Part shown: positions 26,893 through 36,021 of the stretch, piece after piece
Position numbering within the stretch: the stretch's first letter is position 1
Layout of the letters: each line of letters starts with the position of its first letter
Assembly (NCBI RefSeq): GCF_004362525.1
Contig: NZ_SNXS01000003.1
Location: forward strand, 434,001-498,000
Length of the DNA: 64,000 nt
From: Roseateles toxinivorans
GTDB lineage: Bacteria; Pseudomonadota; Gammaproteobacteria; Burkholderiales; Burkholderiaceae_C
Direction: 5' to 3'
Program-made: the position numbers and the translations under genes
Notes under the pieces: generated by a model
What the model saw: the letters and a program-made list of their open reading frames with translations, nothing else
The model's database searches: none
What the model was told of the DNA's origin: nothing

Positions 26893-27878
26893 CTACCTCA
26901 TCCCCCCGCTACGCTCGCATCACCGGCACCGGCAGCTACCTCCCGCCCAAGCGCCTCAGCAACGCCCAGCTGGCCGAGGAACTGGCCAAGAGCGGGGTGG
27001 AGACTTCCGATGAATGGATCGTCGAGCGCACCGGCATCCGTGCCCGGCATTTCGCCGATAGCGATGTCGCCTCCAGCGATCTGGCCCTGCATGCCTCGCG
27101 CGCCGCACTTGAGGCCGCCGGCATCGATGCCACGCAGATCGATCTGATCATCGTCGCCACCTCGACACCCGACATGGTGTTCCCATCGACCGCCTGCCTG
27201 TTGCAGCACAAGCTCGGCGCGCCGGGCGGTGCGGCCTTCGACGTGCAGGCCGTCTGCTCGGGCTTCGTCTATGCGCTGACGATTGCCGATTCGATGATAC
27301 GCACCGGCGCCGCCAGCAAGGCCCTGGTGATAGGCGCCGAGACCTTCTCGCGTATTCTCGATTTCAAGGACCGCACCACCTGCGTGCTGTTTGGCGATGG
27401 TGCCGGCGCCGTGGTGCTGGAAGCCAGCGACACGCCGGGCATCCTGGCCTGCGAGCTGCATGCCGATGGCCGCCATGCCGACATCCTGTGCGTGCCGGGC
27501 AATGTGTCGGGCGGCCAGATCCTCGGCGATCCGCTGCTGAAGATGGACGGCCAAGCGGTGTTCAAGCTGGCCGTCGGCGTGCTCGAAAGCGTGGCCCGCT
27601 CGGTGCTGGCGAAGGCCGGCAAGACCGACGCCGATATCGACTGGCTGATCCCGCACCAGGCCAATATCCGCATCATGCAGAGCACGGCCCGCAAGCTGAA
27701 GCTGTCTATGGACAAGGTCGTTGTCACCGTGGCCGAGCATGGCAACACCTCGGCCGCCTCGATCCCGCTGGCGCTGGACCACGCGGTCAAGACCGGCCAG
27801 ATCAAGAAGGGCGACACCTTGATGCTGGAGGGCGTCGGTGGTGGTTTCACCTGGGGCGCTGTTTTGGTCGACTACTGA
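26889..27878 (+). CDS. fabH: Beta-ketoacyl-ACP synthase III
   Basis: A 329-residue condensing enzyme that joins acetyl-CoA and malonyl-ACP to start fatty-acid synthesis. The catalytic triad is visible: Cys123 in [12 protein letters not shown], His in [11 protein letters not shown] and Asn in [14 protein letters not shown]. The N terminus [15 protein letters not shown] and the C-terminal [13 protein letters not shown] complete the family pattern. ATGA overlap with plsX; fabD begins 10 bp downstream. Confidence 0.97.
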   Translation: MTTSSPRYARITGTGSYLPPKRLSNAQLAEELAKSGVETSDEWIVERTGIRARHFADSDVASSDLALHASRAALEAAGIDATQIDLIIVATSTPDMVFPSTACLLQHKLGAPGGAAFDVQAVCSGFVYALTIADSMIRTGAASKALVIGAETFSRILDFKDRTTCVLFGDGAGAVVLEASDTPGILACELHADGRHADILCVPGNVSGGQILGDPLLKMDGQAVFKLAVGVLESVARSVLAKAGKTDADIDWLIPHQANIRIMQSTARKLKLSMDKVVVTVAEHGNTSAASIPLALDHAVKTGQIKKGDTLMLEGVGGGFTWGAVLVDY

Positions 27879-27888
27879 GAAATTTGAT

Positions 27889-28827
27889 ATGAGTTCGTTT
27901 GCATTCGTATTCCCCGGCCAGGGTTCGCAAGCCGTTGGCATGCTGGACGCCTGGGGCGACCATCCGGCCGTGCGCAGCACCCTGGATGAAGCCTCGACCG
28001 CACTGGGCGAGGACATGACCCGCCTGATCCACGAAGGTCCCAAGGACCAGCTGGACCTGACCACCAACACCCAGCCGGTGATGTTGACCGCCGGCATCGC
28101 CTGCTACCGCGCCTGGATCCAGGAAACGGGCCTGGCGCCCGCTGCAGCCGCCGGCCACTCGCTGGGCGAGTACACGGCCCTGGTGGCCGCCGGTGCGCTG
28201 AGCCTGGCCGATGCGCTGCCGCTGGTGCGCTTCCGCGCCCGGGCGATGCAGGAGGCGGTGCCCGTCGGCGTGGGCGCGATGGCCGCCATCCTGGGCCTGG
28301 AGGCGCAGGCCGTGCGCGAAGTCTGCTTGCAGGCTGCCGCTGCTAGCGGTGAAGCGGTCGAGGCGGTCAACTTCAATGATCCGAAGCAGACCGTCATCGC
28401 CGGCACCAAGGCTGGCGTCGAGAAGGCCTGCGAGCTGCTGAAGGCGGCCGGTGCCAAGCGCACCCTGCCGCTGCCGGTGTCGGCGCCTTTCCACTCCAGC
28501 CTGATGCGCCCGGCGGCCGAGGCGCTGAAGGACAAGCTGCTGACGACGAACTTTGCCGCTATGCAGTTCCCCGTCGTCAACAACATCGACGTGGCCGTGG
28601 CTGCCGATGCCGATGGCCTGCGCGATGCGCTGTACCGCCAGGCCTTCGGTCCGGTGCGCTGGGTCGAGGTGGTGCAGGCGCTGAAAGCCCGTGGCCTCAC
28701 ACATGTGATTGAATGCGGCCCTGGCAAGGTGCTGGCCGGCATGGTCAAGCGCATAGATAGCGAGCTGCAAAGCGCCACCCTGCTGGATCCGGCCTCGCTG
28801 GCCGAAGTGAAGACCCTGCTGGCCTGA
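27889..28827 (+). CDS. fabD: Malonyl-CoA:ACP transacylase
   Basis: A 312-residue transacylase that loads malonate onto ACP. Start MSSFAFVFPGQGSQ at 27889, the family N terminus; the catalytic Ser91 lies in AGHSLGEYTALVA and the catalytic His in VSAPFHSSLM. TLPLPVSAPF and VIECGPGKVLAGMVKRI are further signatures. No recognisable strong Shine-Dalgarno, but the fabH stop is only 10 bp away, so coupling is likely. fabG follows after 11 bp. Confidence 0.97.
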   Translation: MSSFAFVFPGQGSQAVGMLDAWGDHPAVRSTLDEASTALGEDMTRLIHEGPKDQLDLTTNTQPVMLTAGIACYRAWIQETGLAPAAAAGHSLGEYTALVAAGALSLADALPLVRFRARAMQEAVPVGVGAMAAILGLEAQAVREVCLQAAAASGEAVEAVNFNDPKQTVIAGTKAGVEKACELLKAAGAKRTLPLPVSAPFHSSLMRPAAEALKDKLLTTNFAAMQFPVVNNIDVAVAADADGLRDALYRQAFGPVRWVEVVQALKARGLTHVIECGPGKVLAGMVKRIDSELQSATLLDPASLAEVKTLLA

Positions 28828-28838
28828 ACACGAAGACT

Positions 28839-29585
28839 ATGAGCGAATCACAATTCAAGGGCCAGGTGGCCCTGGTCACCGGCGCGAGCCGCGGCATCGG
28901 CCGCGCGATCGCGCTGGGCCTGGCCCAGGCCGGCCTGACCGTCATCGGCACGGCCACCTCGGAAGCGGGCGCTGCCGGCATCACCGAGGCGCTGTCACCG
29001 CTGGGCGGCCGCGGCGTGGTGCTGAACGTCAATGACGTGGCGGCCATCGACGCCGTGCTGGACGACATCACCAAGACCCATGGCGGCCTGCATGTGCTGG
29101 TCAACAATGCCGGCATCACGCGCGACACCCTGTCGATGCGCATGAAGGACGATGACTGGGACGCCGTGCTCGACACCAATCTGAAGGCCGTGTTCCGCAT
29201 GAGCCGCGCCGTGATACGCCCGATGATGAAGCAGCGCTACGGCCGCATCATCAGCATCACCTCGGTGGTGGGTGCCTCTGGCAATGCCGGTCAGGCCAAT
29301 TACGCTGCGGCCAAGGCCGGTGTGGCGGGCATGACGCGCTCGCTGGCCCGCGAGCTGGGCAGCCGCGGCATCACCGTCAATTGCGTGGCCCCGGGCTTCA
29401 TCGCCACCGACATGACCGACGTCCTGCCCGAGGCGCAGAAAGCGGCGCTGCTCGCACAGATTCCGGTCGGCCGCCTGGGCCAGCCACGAGAAATCGCCGA
29501 TGCCGTGGTGTTTCTGGCATCGCCCCAGGCCGCCTACATTACCGGCACCGAATTGCATGTCAATGGAGGCATGTTCATGAATTGA
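28839..29585 (+). CDS. fabG: 3-oxoacyl-ACP reductase
   Basis: A 248-residue short-chain dehydrogenase reducing 3-oxoacyl-ACP with NADPH. Motifs: TGASRGIGRAIALGLA (cofactor), VLVNNAGITRDTLSMRM, catalytic Ser in ITSVVGASGNAGQANY with the YAAAK tyrosine-lysine pair, and VNCVAPGFIATDMT. Length and C terminus (ITGTELHVNGGMFMN) are typical. Operon member; acpP follows after a 161-bp gap that probably holds its own promoter. Confidence 0.97.
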   Translation: MSESQFKGQVALVTGASRGIGRAIALGLAQAGLTVIGTATSEAGAAGITEALSPLGGRGVVLNVNDVAAIDAVLDDITKTHGGLHVLVNNAGITRDTLSMRMKDDDWDAVLDTNLKAVFRMSRAVIRPMMKQRYGRIISITSVVGASGNAGQANYAAAKAGVAGMTRSLARELGSRGITVNCVAPGFIATDMTDVLPEAQKAALLAQIPVGRLGQPREIADAVVFLASPQAAYITGTELHVNGGMFMN

Positions 29586-29728
29586 GGAGAGGGCATTTCG
29601 CCTTCGCCCGCCGGTCCCGCCCAACCGGTAGGCCTGAGGGGCGGTACCCCTGACCCGGACCCCTGCGCTGCGGGTGTCCTAGGGGTGTCACTCTACAGGC
29701 CTTAGAATCCTGGGCTGTACCTAGCTAA

Positions 29729-29986
<258 letters not shown>

Positions 29987-30033
29987 GCGCTGATTTTTCA
30001 GCGCCCGTGTCAATCTACTGATCCCCTTACCGC

Positions 30034-31278
30034 ATGACCCGTCGTCGCGTTGTCGTTACAGGACTTGGTCTCATCAGCCCCGTGGGTAACACGGTGGCCG
30101 AGGGCTGGGCCAACATCCTTGCCGGCCAGTCCGGCATCGATCGCATCACCAAGTTCGATGCATCGGCCTTCTCCTGTCACTTCGCGGGCGAGGTCAAGGG
30201 CTTCAAGATCGAGGATTACATCCCCGCCAAGGAAGCCCGCCACATGGACACCTTCATCCATTACGGATTGGCGGCGTCCATGCAGGCCGTCCAGGACGCT
30301 GGACTGCCGACTGGCGACCAGCTCAGCGAAGAACAGGCTGAGCGCATCGGTTGCATGATCGGTTCGGGCATCGGTGGCTTGCCACTGATCGAGGAGACCC
30401 ATGGTGAACTGGTTGCCCGCGGCCCACGCCGCGTGTCGCCGTTCTTCGTGCCGGCCTCCATCATCAATATGATTTCCGGCCATGTGTCCATCAAGTATGG
30501 ATTCCAGGGCCCGAATCTGGCCATCGTCACTGCCTGCACCACGGGCCTGCACTGCATCGGTGAAGCCGCTCGTCTGATCGAGTACGGCGATGTCGACGTG
30601 ATGGTGGCCGGTGGCTCCGAGGCGACCGTGTCGCCGCTGGGCCTGGGTGGTTTTGCCTCGGCTCGCGCCCTGTCAACGCGCAACGACGATCCCAAGACGG
30701 CTTCGCGCCCCTGGGACAAGGACCGCGACGGCTTTGTGCTCGGCGAGGGTTCCGGCGTGCTGGTGCTCGAAGAGTACGAACACGCCAAGAAGCGCGGCGC
30801 CAAGATCTATGCCGAGCTGATCGGCTTCGGCATGGGCGCCGATGCGTATCACATGACCGCCCCCAATGTGGACGGTCCCAAGCGTTCGATGAAGGCTGCC
30901 CTGCGCAATGCCGGCATCAACGCCGACCAGGTGCAATACATGAACGCCCACGGCACCTCGACGCCGCTGGGTGATGTGAACGAGAGCAATGCGATCAAGC
31001 TGGCTTTTGGCGACCATGCCAAGAGCCTGGTGGTCAGCTCGACCAAGTCGATGACCGGGCACCTGCTCGGTGGCGCGGGAGGCATCGAATCGGTGTTCAC
31101 CGTGCTGGCCGTGCGCGACCAGATCGCGCCGCCCACGATCAATATCTTCAACCAGGACCCCGAATGCGACCTGGACTACTGCGCCAATACGGCGCGGGAG
31201 ATGAAGATCGAGATCGCCGCAAAGAACAACTTCGGTTTCGGCGGCACCAACGGCACGCTGCTGTTCAAGCGCGTCTGA
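30034..31278 (+). CDS. fabF: Beta-ketoacyl-ACP synthase II
   Basis: A 414-residue condensing enzyme for chain elongation and temperature control of unsaturated fatty acids. [19 protein letters not shown] opens the protein; the active-site cysteine lies in [14 protein letters not shown], the two histidines in [14 protein letters not shown] and [14 protein letters not shown], and the C terminus [16 protein letters not shown] is typical. Here the residue after the catalytic Cys is Thr-Thr-Gly where CATG or CATS is more usual; this is a modest variation. Follows acpP by 47 bp. Confidence 0.97.
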   Translation: MTRRRVVVTGLGLISPVGNTVAEGWANILAGQSGIDRITKFDASAFSCHFAGEVKGFKIEDYIPAKEARHMDTFIHYGLAASMQAVQDAGLPTGDQLSEEQAERIGCMIGSGIGGLPLIEETHGELVARGPRRVSPFFVPASIINMISGHVSIKYGFQGPNLAIVTACTTGLHCIGEAARLIEYGDVDVMVAGGSEATVSPLGLGGFASARALSTRNDDPKTASRPWDKDRDGFVLGEGSGVLVLEEYEHAKKRGAKIYAELIGFGMGADAYHMTAPNVDGPKRSMKAALRNAGINADQVQYMNAHGTSTPLGDVNESNAIKLAFGDHAKSLVVSSTKSMTGHLLGGAGGIESVFTVLAVRDQIAPPTINIFNQDPECDLDYCANTAREMKIEIAAKNNFGFGGTNGTLLFKRV

Positions 31279-31305
31279 AGCCTTCCTCCTCACCCTGGGC
31301 AGGCC

Positions 31306-31785
31306 ATGCGCCACCCGCCGGCGTTTCAAGTTGAAGTGGCCTCAGGCCGGGCCTGGTGCCTGGCCTGGGCGCTGCTGGTGATGCTCGCCTCGGCCAGTGT
31401 GCTGGCCTGGCTGCAGCAATGGATGAACCTGCCGCTCGTGATCTTGCTGCTCGCCTTCCTGCCGGGCCTTCTGGCCGGATGGCGCTTGCAGCGCCAGCCT
31501 TTGCAAAGCCTGCGCTGGGACGGTCAGACCTGGCTGCTGGGGCAGGCCGCCAGCCGTGGCGGCGAAACCCGCCAGGGCAGCTTGCGACCGATGCTCGATC
31601 TGGGTGGCTGGTTGCTGCTGCGCTTTGCCGATCGCCCCGAGCGCCGCTTCGGTCAAGGCCGCAGCTACCTGGCCTTGTCTCGCGCCGATATGCCCCAGCA
31701 ATGGCCGCTGTTGCGCCTCACGCTATATTCGGCGGCAGGTCCTTCCGAGCCGGCCCGTCACCCAGAGTCTCCCCCCATCCGATGA
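31306..31785 (+). CDS. Small membrane protein between fabF and rpoE (YgfX/CptA-like topology)
   Basis: A 159-residue protein of unassigned function. Two adjacent hydrophobic helices (about 18-35 and 41-57) with a tight turn, then a basic/aromatic cytoplasmic domain: LRWDGQTWLLG and a beta-like segment ending SRADMPQQWPLLRLTLYS. This two-helix hairpin plus tryptophan-rich domain resembles YgfX/CptA proteins, which act on bacterial cytoskeletal proteins or flavinylation partners, but I see no diagnostic motif and only propose the resemblance. The stop overlaps the rpoE start (ATGA), so it is cotranslated with the sigma factor and may take part in the same envelope-stress response. Confidence 0.7.
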   Translation: MRHPPAFQVEVASGRAWCLAWALLVMLASASVLAWLQQWMNLPLVILLLAFLPGLLAGWRLQRQPLQSLRWDGQTWLLGQAASRGGETRQGSLRPMLDLGGWLLLRFADRPERRFGQGRSYLALSRADMPQQWPLLRLTLYSAAGPSEPARHPESPPIR

Positions 31786-32390
31786 GCACCGAAGATTCCG
31801 ATGCCCTGCTGGTCGAGCGCGTGCAGCGCGGCGACGTCAAGGCATTCGAGATGCTGGTCGTCAAGTACCAGCGCCGCGTCGAGAGGCTGATCGGCCGCAT
31901 GGTGCGCGATGTCGACCTGGTGCAGGACATCGCCCAGGAAACCTTTCTGCGCGCCTACCGCGCGATGCCCAAGTTCCGCGGCGACAGTGCCTTCTACACC
32001 TGGCTGTACCGCATTGCGGTGAACACGGCCAAGAAGTTCCTGCTCGAGCTCAAGCGCGACCCCACCGTCTCCGAGTCTTCCCTTAGGTCAAAGGATGACG
32101 ACGACGAAACTTCCCGCACCGAGAATGAACTAAGCGATGCCTCCACGCCGGAAGCCGAGCTGGCCAGCAAGGAAATTGCTACAGCAGTGAACGCGGCGGT
32201 GGAGGCTTTGTCCGAGGATTTGAGGCAGGCCATCGTGCTGCGCGAGATCGAAGGTCTGAGTTACGAAGAGATTGCCGAAGCGATGAATTGCCCGATAGGG
32301 ACCGTCCGGTCGCGTATTTTCCGCGCGCGTGAAGCGATTGCTGCACGGCTGCGGCCCTTGCTCGACACGCGAGACGGCGCACGCTGGTGA
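31782..32390 (+). CDS. rpoE: Extracytoplasmic-function sigma factor RpoE (AlgU-like)
   Basis: A 202-residue ECF sigma factor. Region 2 is ALLVERVQRGDVKAFEMLV...LVQDIAQETFLRAYRAM and region 4 has LSYEEIAEAMNCPIGTVRSRI; an acidic, Ser-rich linker (SKDDDDETSRTENELSD) of about 30 residues joins them. It should recognise GAACTT-type -35 promoters and drive envelope-stress genes. ATG 31782 overlaps the preceding small membrane-protein gene. rseA, rseB and mucD follow, giving the complete sigma-E control module. Confidence 0.96.
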   Translation: MSTEDSDALLVERVQRGDVKAFEMLVVKYQRRVERLIGRMVRDVDLVQDIAQETFLRAYRAMPKFRGDSAFYTWLYRIAVNTAKKFLLELKRDPTVSESSLRSKDDDDETSRTENELSDASTPEAELASKEIATAVNAAVEALSEDLRQAIVLREIEGLSYEEIAEAMNCPIGTVRSRIFRAREAIAARLRPLLDTRDGARW

Positions 32391-32399
32391 GGCCCTGCC

Positions 32400-33092
32400 A
32401 TGAATAGTCTGGAGTCAAGCATGTCACCCCAAGAATCTCCCTCCCCGAAGGCGCAGGGTCTGTCGGCCTTGATGGATGGGCAGGCCAGCGCGGCCGAGGT
32501 CAAGGCCTTGTGCGAGGCCTGGGGACAGGACGAGGGGCTGCAGCAGGACTGGCAGCTCTACCACCTGATCGGCGACACCCTGCGCTCCGATGAGCTGGCT
32601 CAGCAGCCGGGGCACGATGCCCGCTTCCTGAGCCGTCTCAGCGCCCAACTGGCGCTGGAGCCGGTGGTGCTGGCGCCGCAGGCCGCGGCGGCGCCGGCGG
32701 CCGCCGTCCAGGTCCGCAAACGCGCCCGCTGGGCTGCGCCGATGACCGTGGCCGCCGGCTTCATGGTTGTAGCCGGCGCCCTCGTGGTGCTGCAGGGCAA
32801 GGGCATGTGGGAGCATGGCGCCGAAGCGACGCTGGCGCAGGCTGGCAACCCCGGGGGCAGGGCCATTGCCGCCTCCTCGCTGGCCGCCACGCCGCAGCCG
32901 GATGTGGGCTTCGTCGCCGTGGGCGGGCCGGTCAACGCCTTGGTGCAGAGCTATCCGGCCAACCAGCAATTGGTGCGCGATGCACGGCTGGACCGCTATC
33001 TCCAGGCGCACAAGGAAATCGGTGCAGGCACGGCGCTGGGCGTGTCTACCGGCTACCTGCGCAACGCCAGCTACGATACGCCGCAACCCTGA
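32400..33092 (+). CDS. rseA: Anti-sigma-E factor RseA (MucA-like)
   Basis: A 230-residue single-pass membrane protein. The cytoplasmic N-terminal domain (about 18-100, QGLSALMDGQASAAEVKALC ... DWQLYHLIGDTLRSDEL) matches the RseA N-terminal sigma-binding domain; a Pro/Ala linker leads to a transmembrane helix (about 112-131, MTVAAGFMVVAGALVVL) and a periplasmic tail to be cut by site-1 proteolysis. Alternative start ATG 32421 removes 7 residues. Located 9 bp after rpoE as in classic modules. Release of RpoE after proteolysis is the family mechanism. Confidence 0.92.
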   Translation: MNSLESSMSPQESPSPKAQGLSALMDGQASAAEVKALCEAWGQDEGLQQDWQLYHLIGDTLRSDELAQQPGHDARFLSRLSAQLALEPVVLAPQAAAAPAAAVQVRKRARWAAPMTVAAGFMVVAGALVVLQGKGMWEHGAEATLAQAGNPGGRAIAASSLAATPQPDVGFVAVGGPVNALVQSYPANQQLVRDARLDRYLQAHKEIGAGTALGVSTGYLRNASYDTPQP

Positions 33093-33112
33093 GCCCAAGC
33101 CTGAACCTCTAC

Positions 33113-34129
33113 ATGCGCTTTTCCGCGATCGCCTCTGTTGCGCTGTGCCTGGCTCTTGGGGCTTGCAGTTCGCAGGCTCAGACGGCTGCACCGCCGACCA
33201 AGCCTGCCGCCGGAGCTGAACTCGATGCCGGCTCGGTGCGGGCCTGGCTGTCGCGCATCCATGAGGCGGCCGGCCGGCGCGACTTCTCCGGCACCCTGGT
33301 GGTCAGCGCCGGGGGCGGCGTGCACAGCGCCCGCATCGTTCATGTCTGCAACGGTGCGGAACGCTATGAGCGTATCGACGCGCTCGATGGCCAGCCGCGC
33401 CAGATCTACCGCCAGAGCCGCGTCGTCCACACCTTCTGGCCCGACAGCCGTACCGTGCTGATCGAGCAGCGCGGCGCGCTGTCCGACTTCCCGGCCCTGC
33501 TGCACGGAGGCGTCGACCGCATTGCCGAGTTCTACGAGCTGCGCAAGCTGGGCGTCGATCGCGTTGCCGGCCATGAGGCCGATGTGCTGCTGCTGCTGCC
33601 GCGCGATGGGGCCCGTTTTGCCCATCGACTGTGGGCCGAGCGCAAGACCGGCCTCTTGCTGCGCGCCGAGGTGCTGGGCGAACGCGGGGAGGTGCTGGAG
33701 TCCTCGGCCTTCTCCGAGCTGGTGATGGGCAGCAAGCTCAGCGCCGAGAGCCTGATGCAAGGCATGCCCAAGCTGGACGGGTTGCGCGTGATCCGCAAGG
33801 TCAGCACGCCCGTCAAGCTGGAGTCTGAAGGCTGGACCCTGCGCGAGTTGGTACCAGGCTTTCAGCAGGTCAGCTGCGTCAAGCGACCCATGCCCGGCGA
33901 AGAGGCTGGCGCTGATGCACTGCAGCTGGTGTTCTCCGACGGCATGACCTATGTGTCGCTGTTCATTGAGCCTTTCGTCGCCGCCAAGCACCAGAAAGCG
34001 CTGCAGACGGCCATGGGCGCGACTCAGACGCTGATGCGCCGTCAGGGCGACTGGTGGATCACCGTCATGGGCGACGTGCCCATGCCGACGCTGCAAAGCT
34101 TCTACTCGGCATTGGAGCGCAAGCGCTAG
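33113..34129 (+). CDS. rseB: Sigma-E regulatory protein RseB (MucB-like), probable lipoprotein
   Basis: A 338-residue periplasmic regulator that binds RseA and senses mislocalised lipids or lipoproteins. The start ATG 33113 gives a signal peptide ending in a lipobox-like LGAC (Cys18), so it may be lipid-anchored, unlike the soluble E. coli RseB. The body has the LolA-like fold region (RRDFSGTLVVSAGGGVHSAR, RYERIDALDGQPRQIYR) and the small C-terminal domain with QQVSCVKRPM and VFSDGMTYVSLFIEPF. An upstream in-frame extension to 32807 is not supported. Sits between rseA and mucD. Confidence 0.9.
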   Translation: MRFSAIASVALCLALGACSSQAQTAAPPTKPAAGAELDAGSVRAWLSRIHEAAGRRDFSGTLVVSAGGGVHSARIVHVCNGAERYERIDALDGQPRQIYRQSRVVHTFWPDSRTVLIEQRGALSDFPALLHGGVDRIAEFYELRKLGVDRVAGHEADVLLLLPRDGARFAHRLWAERKTGLLLRAEVLGERGEVLESSAFSELVMGSKLSAESLMQGMPKLDGLRVIRKVSTPVKLESEGWTLRELVPGFQQVSCVKRPMPGEEAGADALQLVFSDGMTYVSLFIEPFVAAKHQKALQTAMGATQTLMRRQGDWWITVMGDVPMPTLQSFYSALERKR

Positions 34130-34186
34130 CCCCGATTTCCCACCCTCTGTCTTTTCTTCAAGCGAATGAACTCTTCGAGGTTGACG

Positions 34187-35641
34187 ATGAACGCTATACC
34201 CGCAACGGATCTGCGCCGCTGGGTGCTGACCCTGTCCACCGGCCTGCTGCTGGGCACCGCCCTGGTGTTGACACCTGGCACCGGCCACGCCCAGGGCAAG
34301 GAGCTGCCCGACTTCACCGAGCTGGTGGAGCGCTCCGGCCCGGCGGTGGTCAACATCCGCACCGTGGAACGCGTGCGCGCCAATGCGCGCGGCCTGCCCG
34401 AGATGGATGAGCAGATGCAGGAGTTCTTCCGCCGCTTCGGCATTCCGGTGCCGAATCAGCGCCGCGGCCAGCCGCGCAATGACGAAGACCTGCCGCAGCG
34501 CCGCGGCGTTGGCTCGGGCTTCATCATCAGCGCCGACGGCTTTGTGATGACCAATGCCCATGTGGTGGACGGCGCCGACGAAGTCATCGTCACGATGACC
34601 GACAAGCGCGAGTTCAAGGCCAAGCTGATCGGCGCCGATGCGCGCACCGATGTGGCGGTGGTCAAGATCGAGGGCGCCGGCCTGCCGCTGGTGAAGATAG
34701 GCGACGCCAACCGGCTCAAGGTCGGCGAATGGGTGATCGCCATAGGCTCGCCCTTCAACCTCGACAACACAGTGACCGCCGGCATCGTCAGCGCCAAGGC
34801 GCGCGACACCGGCGAGCTGCTGCCCTTCATTCAGACCGACGTGGCCATCAACCCCGGTAACTCGGGCGGTCCGCTGATCAATATGCGTGGCGAGGTGGTG
34901 GGCATCAACTCGCAGATCTACAGCCAGTCGGGTGGCTATATGGGCATCTCGTTCGCGATCCCTATCGACGAGGCGATGCGCGTGGCCGATTCGCTGCGCA
35001 GCAATGGCCGCGTCGTGCGCGGCCGCATCGGCGTGGGCATCGGTGACGTCAGCAAGGAAGTGGCCGAGGCCATAGGTCTGGGCAAGCCCACCGGTGCAGC
35101 GGTCAGCACCGTCGAGGCCGGCAGCCCGGCCGACAAGGGCGGCGTCGAGGGCGGCGACATCATCACCAAGGTGGATGGCAAGACGATTGAGAAGTCGGGC
35201 GATCTGCGCCGCCTGATCAGCGGCATCAAGCCCGGCACGAAAACCACCCTGCAGGTGTTCCGCCGTGGCGCCTACAAGGAGCTGAGCGTCACCGTGGCCG
35301 AGATGGAGGCCGAGCAGCGCCCGCGCCGCCAGGCCGAAGGCGACAACAAGGCGACGCCTGCCCAGCCCAGCGTACTGGGCTTGACCGTGGCTGACCTGAC
35401 GGATGCCCAACGCAAGGACCTGAAGCTCAAGATCGGTGTGCGCGTCGAGAGCGTTGAAGGCGCTGCCGCGCGTGCCGGCCTGCGCGAGGGCGACATCATC
35501 CTGGCCGTGGACAACACCGAGATTGCCAATGCCAAGCAGTTCGGCGCCGTGGTCACCAAGCTCGAAAAGGCCAAGGTCGTGACGATGCAGGTGCGGCGCG
35601 AGAACGCGGTCAGCTTTGTGCTGGTGAAGCCGGCCAAATAG
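34187..35641 (+). CDS. mucD: Periplasmic Do-like serine protease MucD/DegP
   Basis: A 484-residue trypsin-like periplasmic protease with two PDZ domains. The signal peptide covers about residues 1-36 (cut after GHAQ). Catalytic triad: His125 (TNAHVV), Asp155 (DARTDVAVV), Ser226 (GNSGGPL). PDZ1 spans about 265-355 (RGRIGVGIGDVSKEV, GAAVSTVEAGSPADKGGVEGGDII) and PDZ2 about 385-480 (GVRVESVEGAAARAGLREGDIIL). The ATG at 34187 has a GAGG Shine-Dalgarno 6 bp upstream and is preferred to ATG 34166. It degrades misfolded envelope proteins and modulates the sigma-E pathway. Terminator follows at 35648. Confidence 0.94.
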   Translation: MNAIPATDLRRWVLTLSTGLLLGTALVLTPGTGHAQGKELPDFTELVERSGPAVVNIRTVERVRANARGLPEMDEQMQEFFRRFGIPVPNQRRGQPRNDEDLPQRRGVGSGFIISADGFVMTNAHVVDGADEVIVTMTDKREFKAKLIGADARTDVAVVKIEGAGLPLVKIGDANRLKVGEWVIAIGSPFNLDNTVTAGIVSAKARDTGELLPFIQTDVAINPGNSGGPLINMRGEVVGINSQIYSQSGGYMGISFAIPIDEAMRVADSLRSNGRVVRGRIGVGIGDVSKEVAEAIGLGKPTGAAVSTVEAGSPADKGGVEGGDIITKVDGKTIEKSGDLRRLISGIKPGTKTTLQVFRRGAYKELSVTVAEMEAEQRPRRQAEGDNKATPAQPSVLGLTVADLTDAQRKDLKLKIGVRVESVEGAAARAGLREGDIILAVDNTEIANAKQFGAVVTKLEKAKVVTMQVRRENAVSFVLVKPAK

Positions 35642-35647
35642 GCGGCT

Positions 35648-35699
35648 CCGGCGGCGCCGGTCGGGTTGAAGCTCAACCTACTGCGCCGCCGGGTCTTTT
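35648..35699 (+). terminator. Terminator after mucD
   Basis: CCGGCGGCGC (35648-35657) pairs perfectly with GCGCCGCCGG (35683-35692). The loop holds a second small hairpin, GGTTGA/TCAACC. The tail is GTCTTTTC, a short U tract, so termination strength is moderate. Confidence 0.7.
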
Positions 35700-35904
35700 C
35701 ACGATGCGAATTCTCGCTAGTATATTTACGACCGCGTGACGCTGGCCATGTTGACAACTTGAGCACGGAAGTGGTCGGTGATCACTCACATAGGGAGGGC
35801 CAGCGGCGGGATTGAACTGCTTCTCGGATAGAATGCGGGCCGCCAAGCCCGACTTTTGACGCCTGCACGGTCGGATGCCCCTGGCGCCCCAGGCTATCCC
35901 CAAG

Positions 35905-35939
35905 TCATCCACAACGACATGTTGATAACTTGTGAATAA
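35905..35939 (+). promoter_or_regulatory. Cluster of three DnaA-box-like 9-mers
   Basis: Within 35 bp are TCATCCACA (35905-35913), TGTTGATAA (35920-35928) and TGTGAATAA (35931-35939). Compared with the consensus TTATCCACA or its complement TGTGGATAA, each has one mismatch. DnaA binding is a possibility; an origin is unlikely because dnaA, dnaN, gidA or parAB are absent nearby. Confidence 0.4.
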
Positions 35940-36009
35940 CTTTGGTGTTGGTGGGCTGCAACGTCGGGTTTTCCGGCCTCGCCACGGTTTTCAGACTGGC
36001 GGTTTTGGC

Positions 36010-36015
36010 TACAAT
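36010..36015 (+). promoter_or_regulatory. -10 element of candidate small RNA
   Basis: TACAAT, one mismatch from TATAAT, with TTTTCA 16 bp upstream (35988-35993) matching 4 of 6 positions of the -35 consensus. Predicted start about 36021-36023. Confidence 0.45.
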
Positions 36016-36021
36016 GAAGGC

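Noticed and set aside
33071-35410. Minus-strand open frame of 779 codons antisense to rseB-mucD
   Set aside because: Composition is His/Gln/Arg-heavy and mirrors codon bias of rseB and mucD on the other strand.
35905-35939. Replication origin suggested by the DnaA-box-like 9-mers
   Set aside because: No dnaA, dnaN, gidA or parAB nearby and no AT-rich 13-mer array; three imperfect boxes are not enough.
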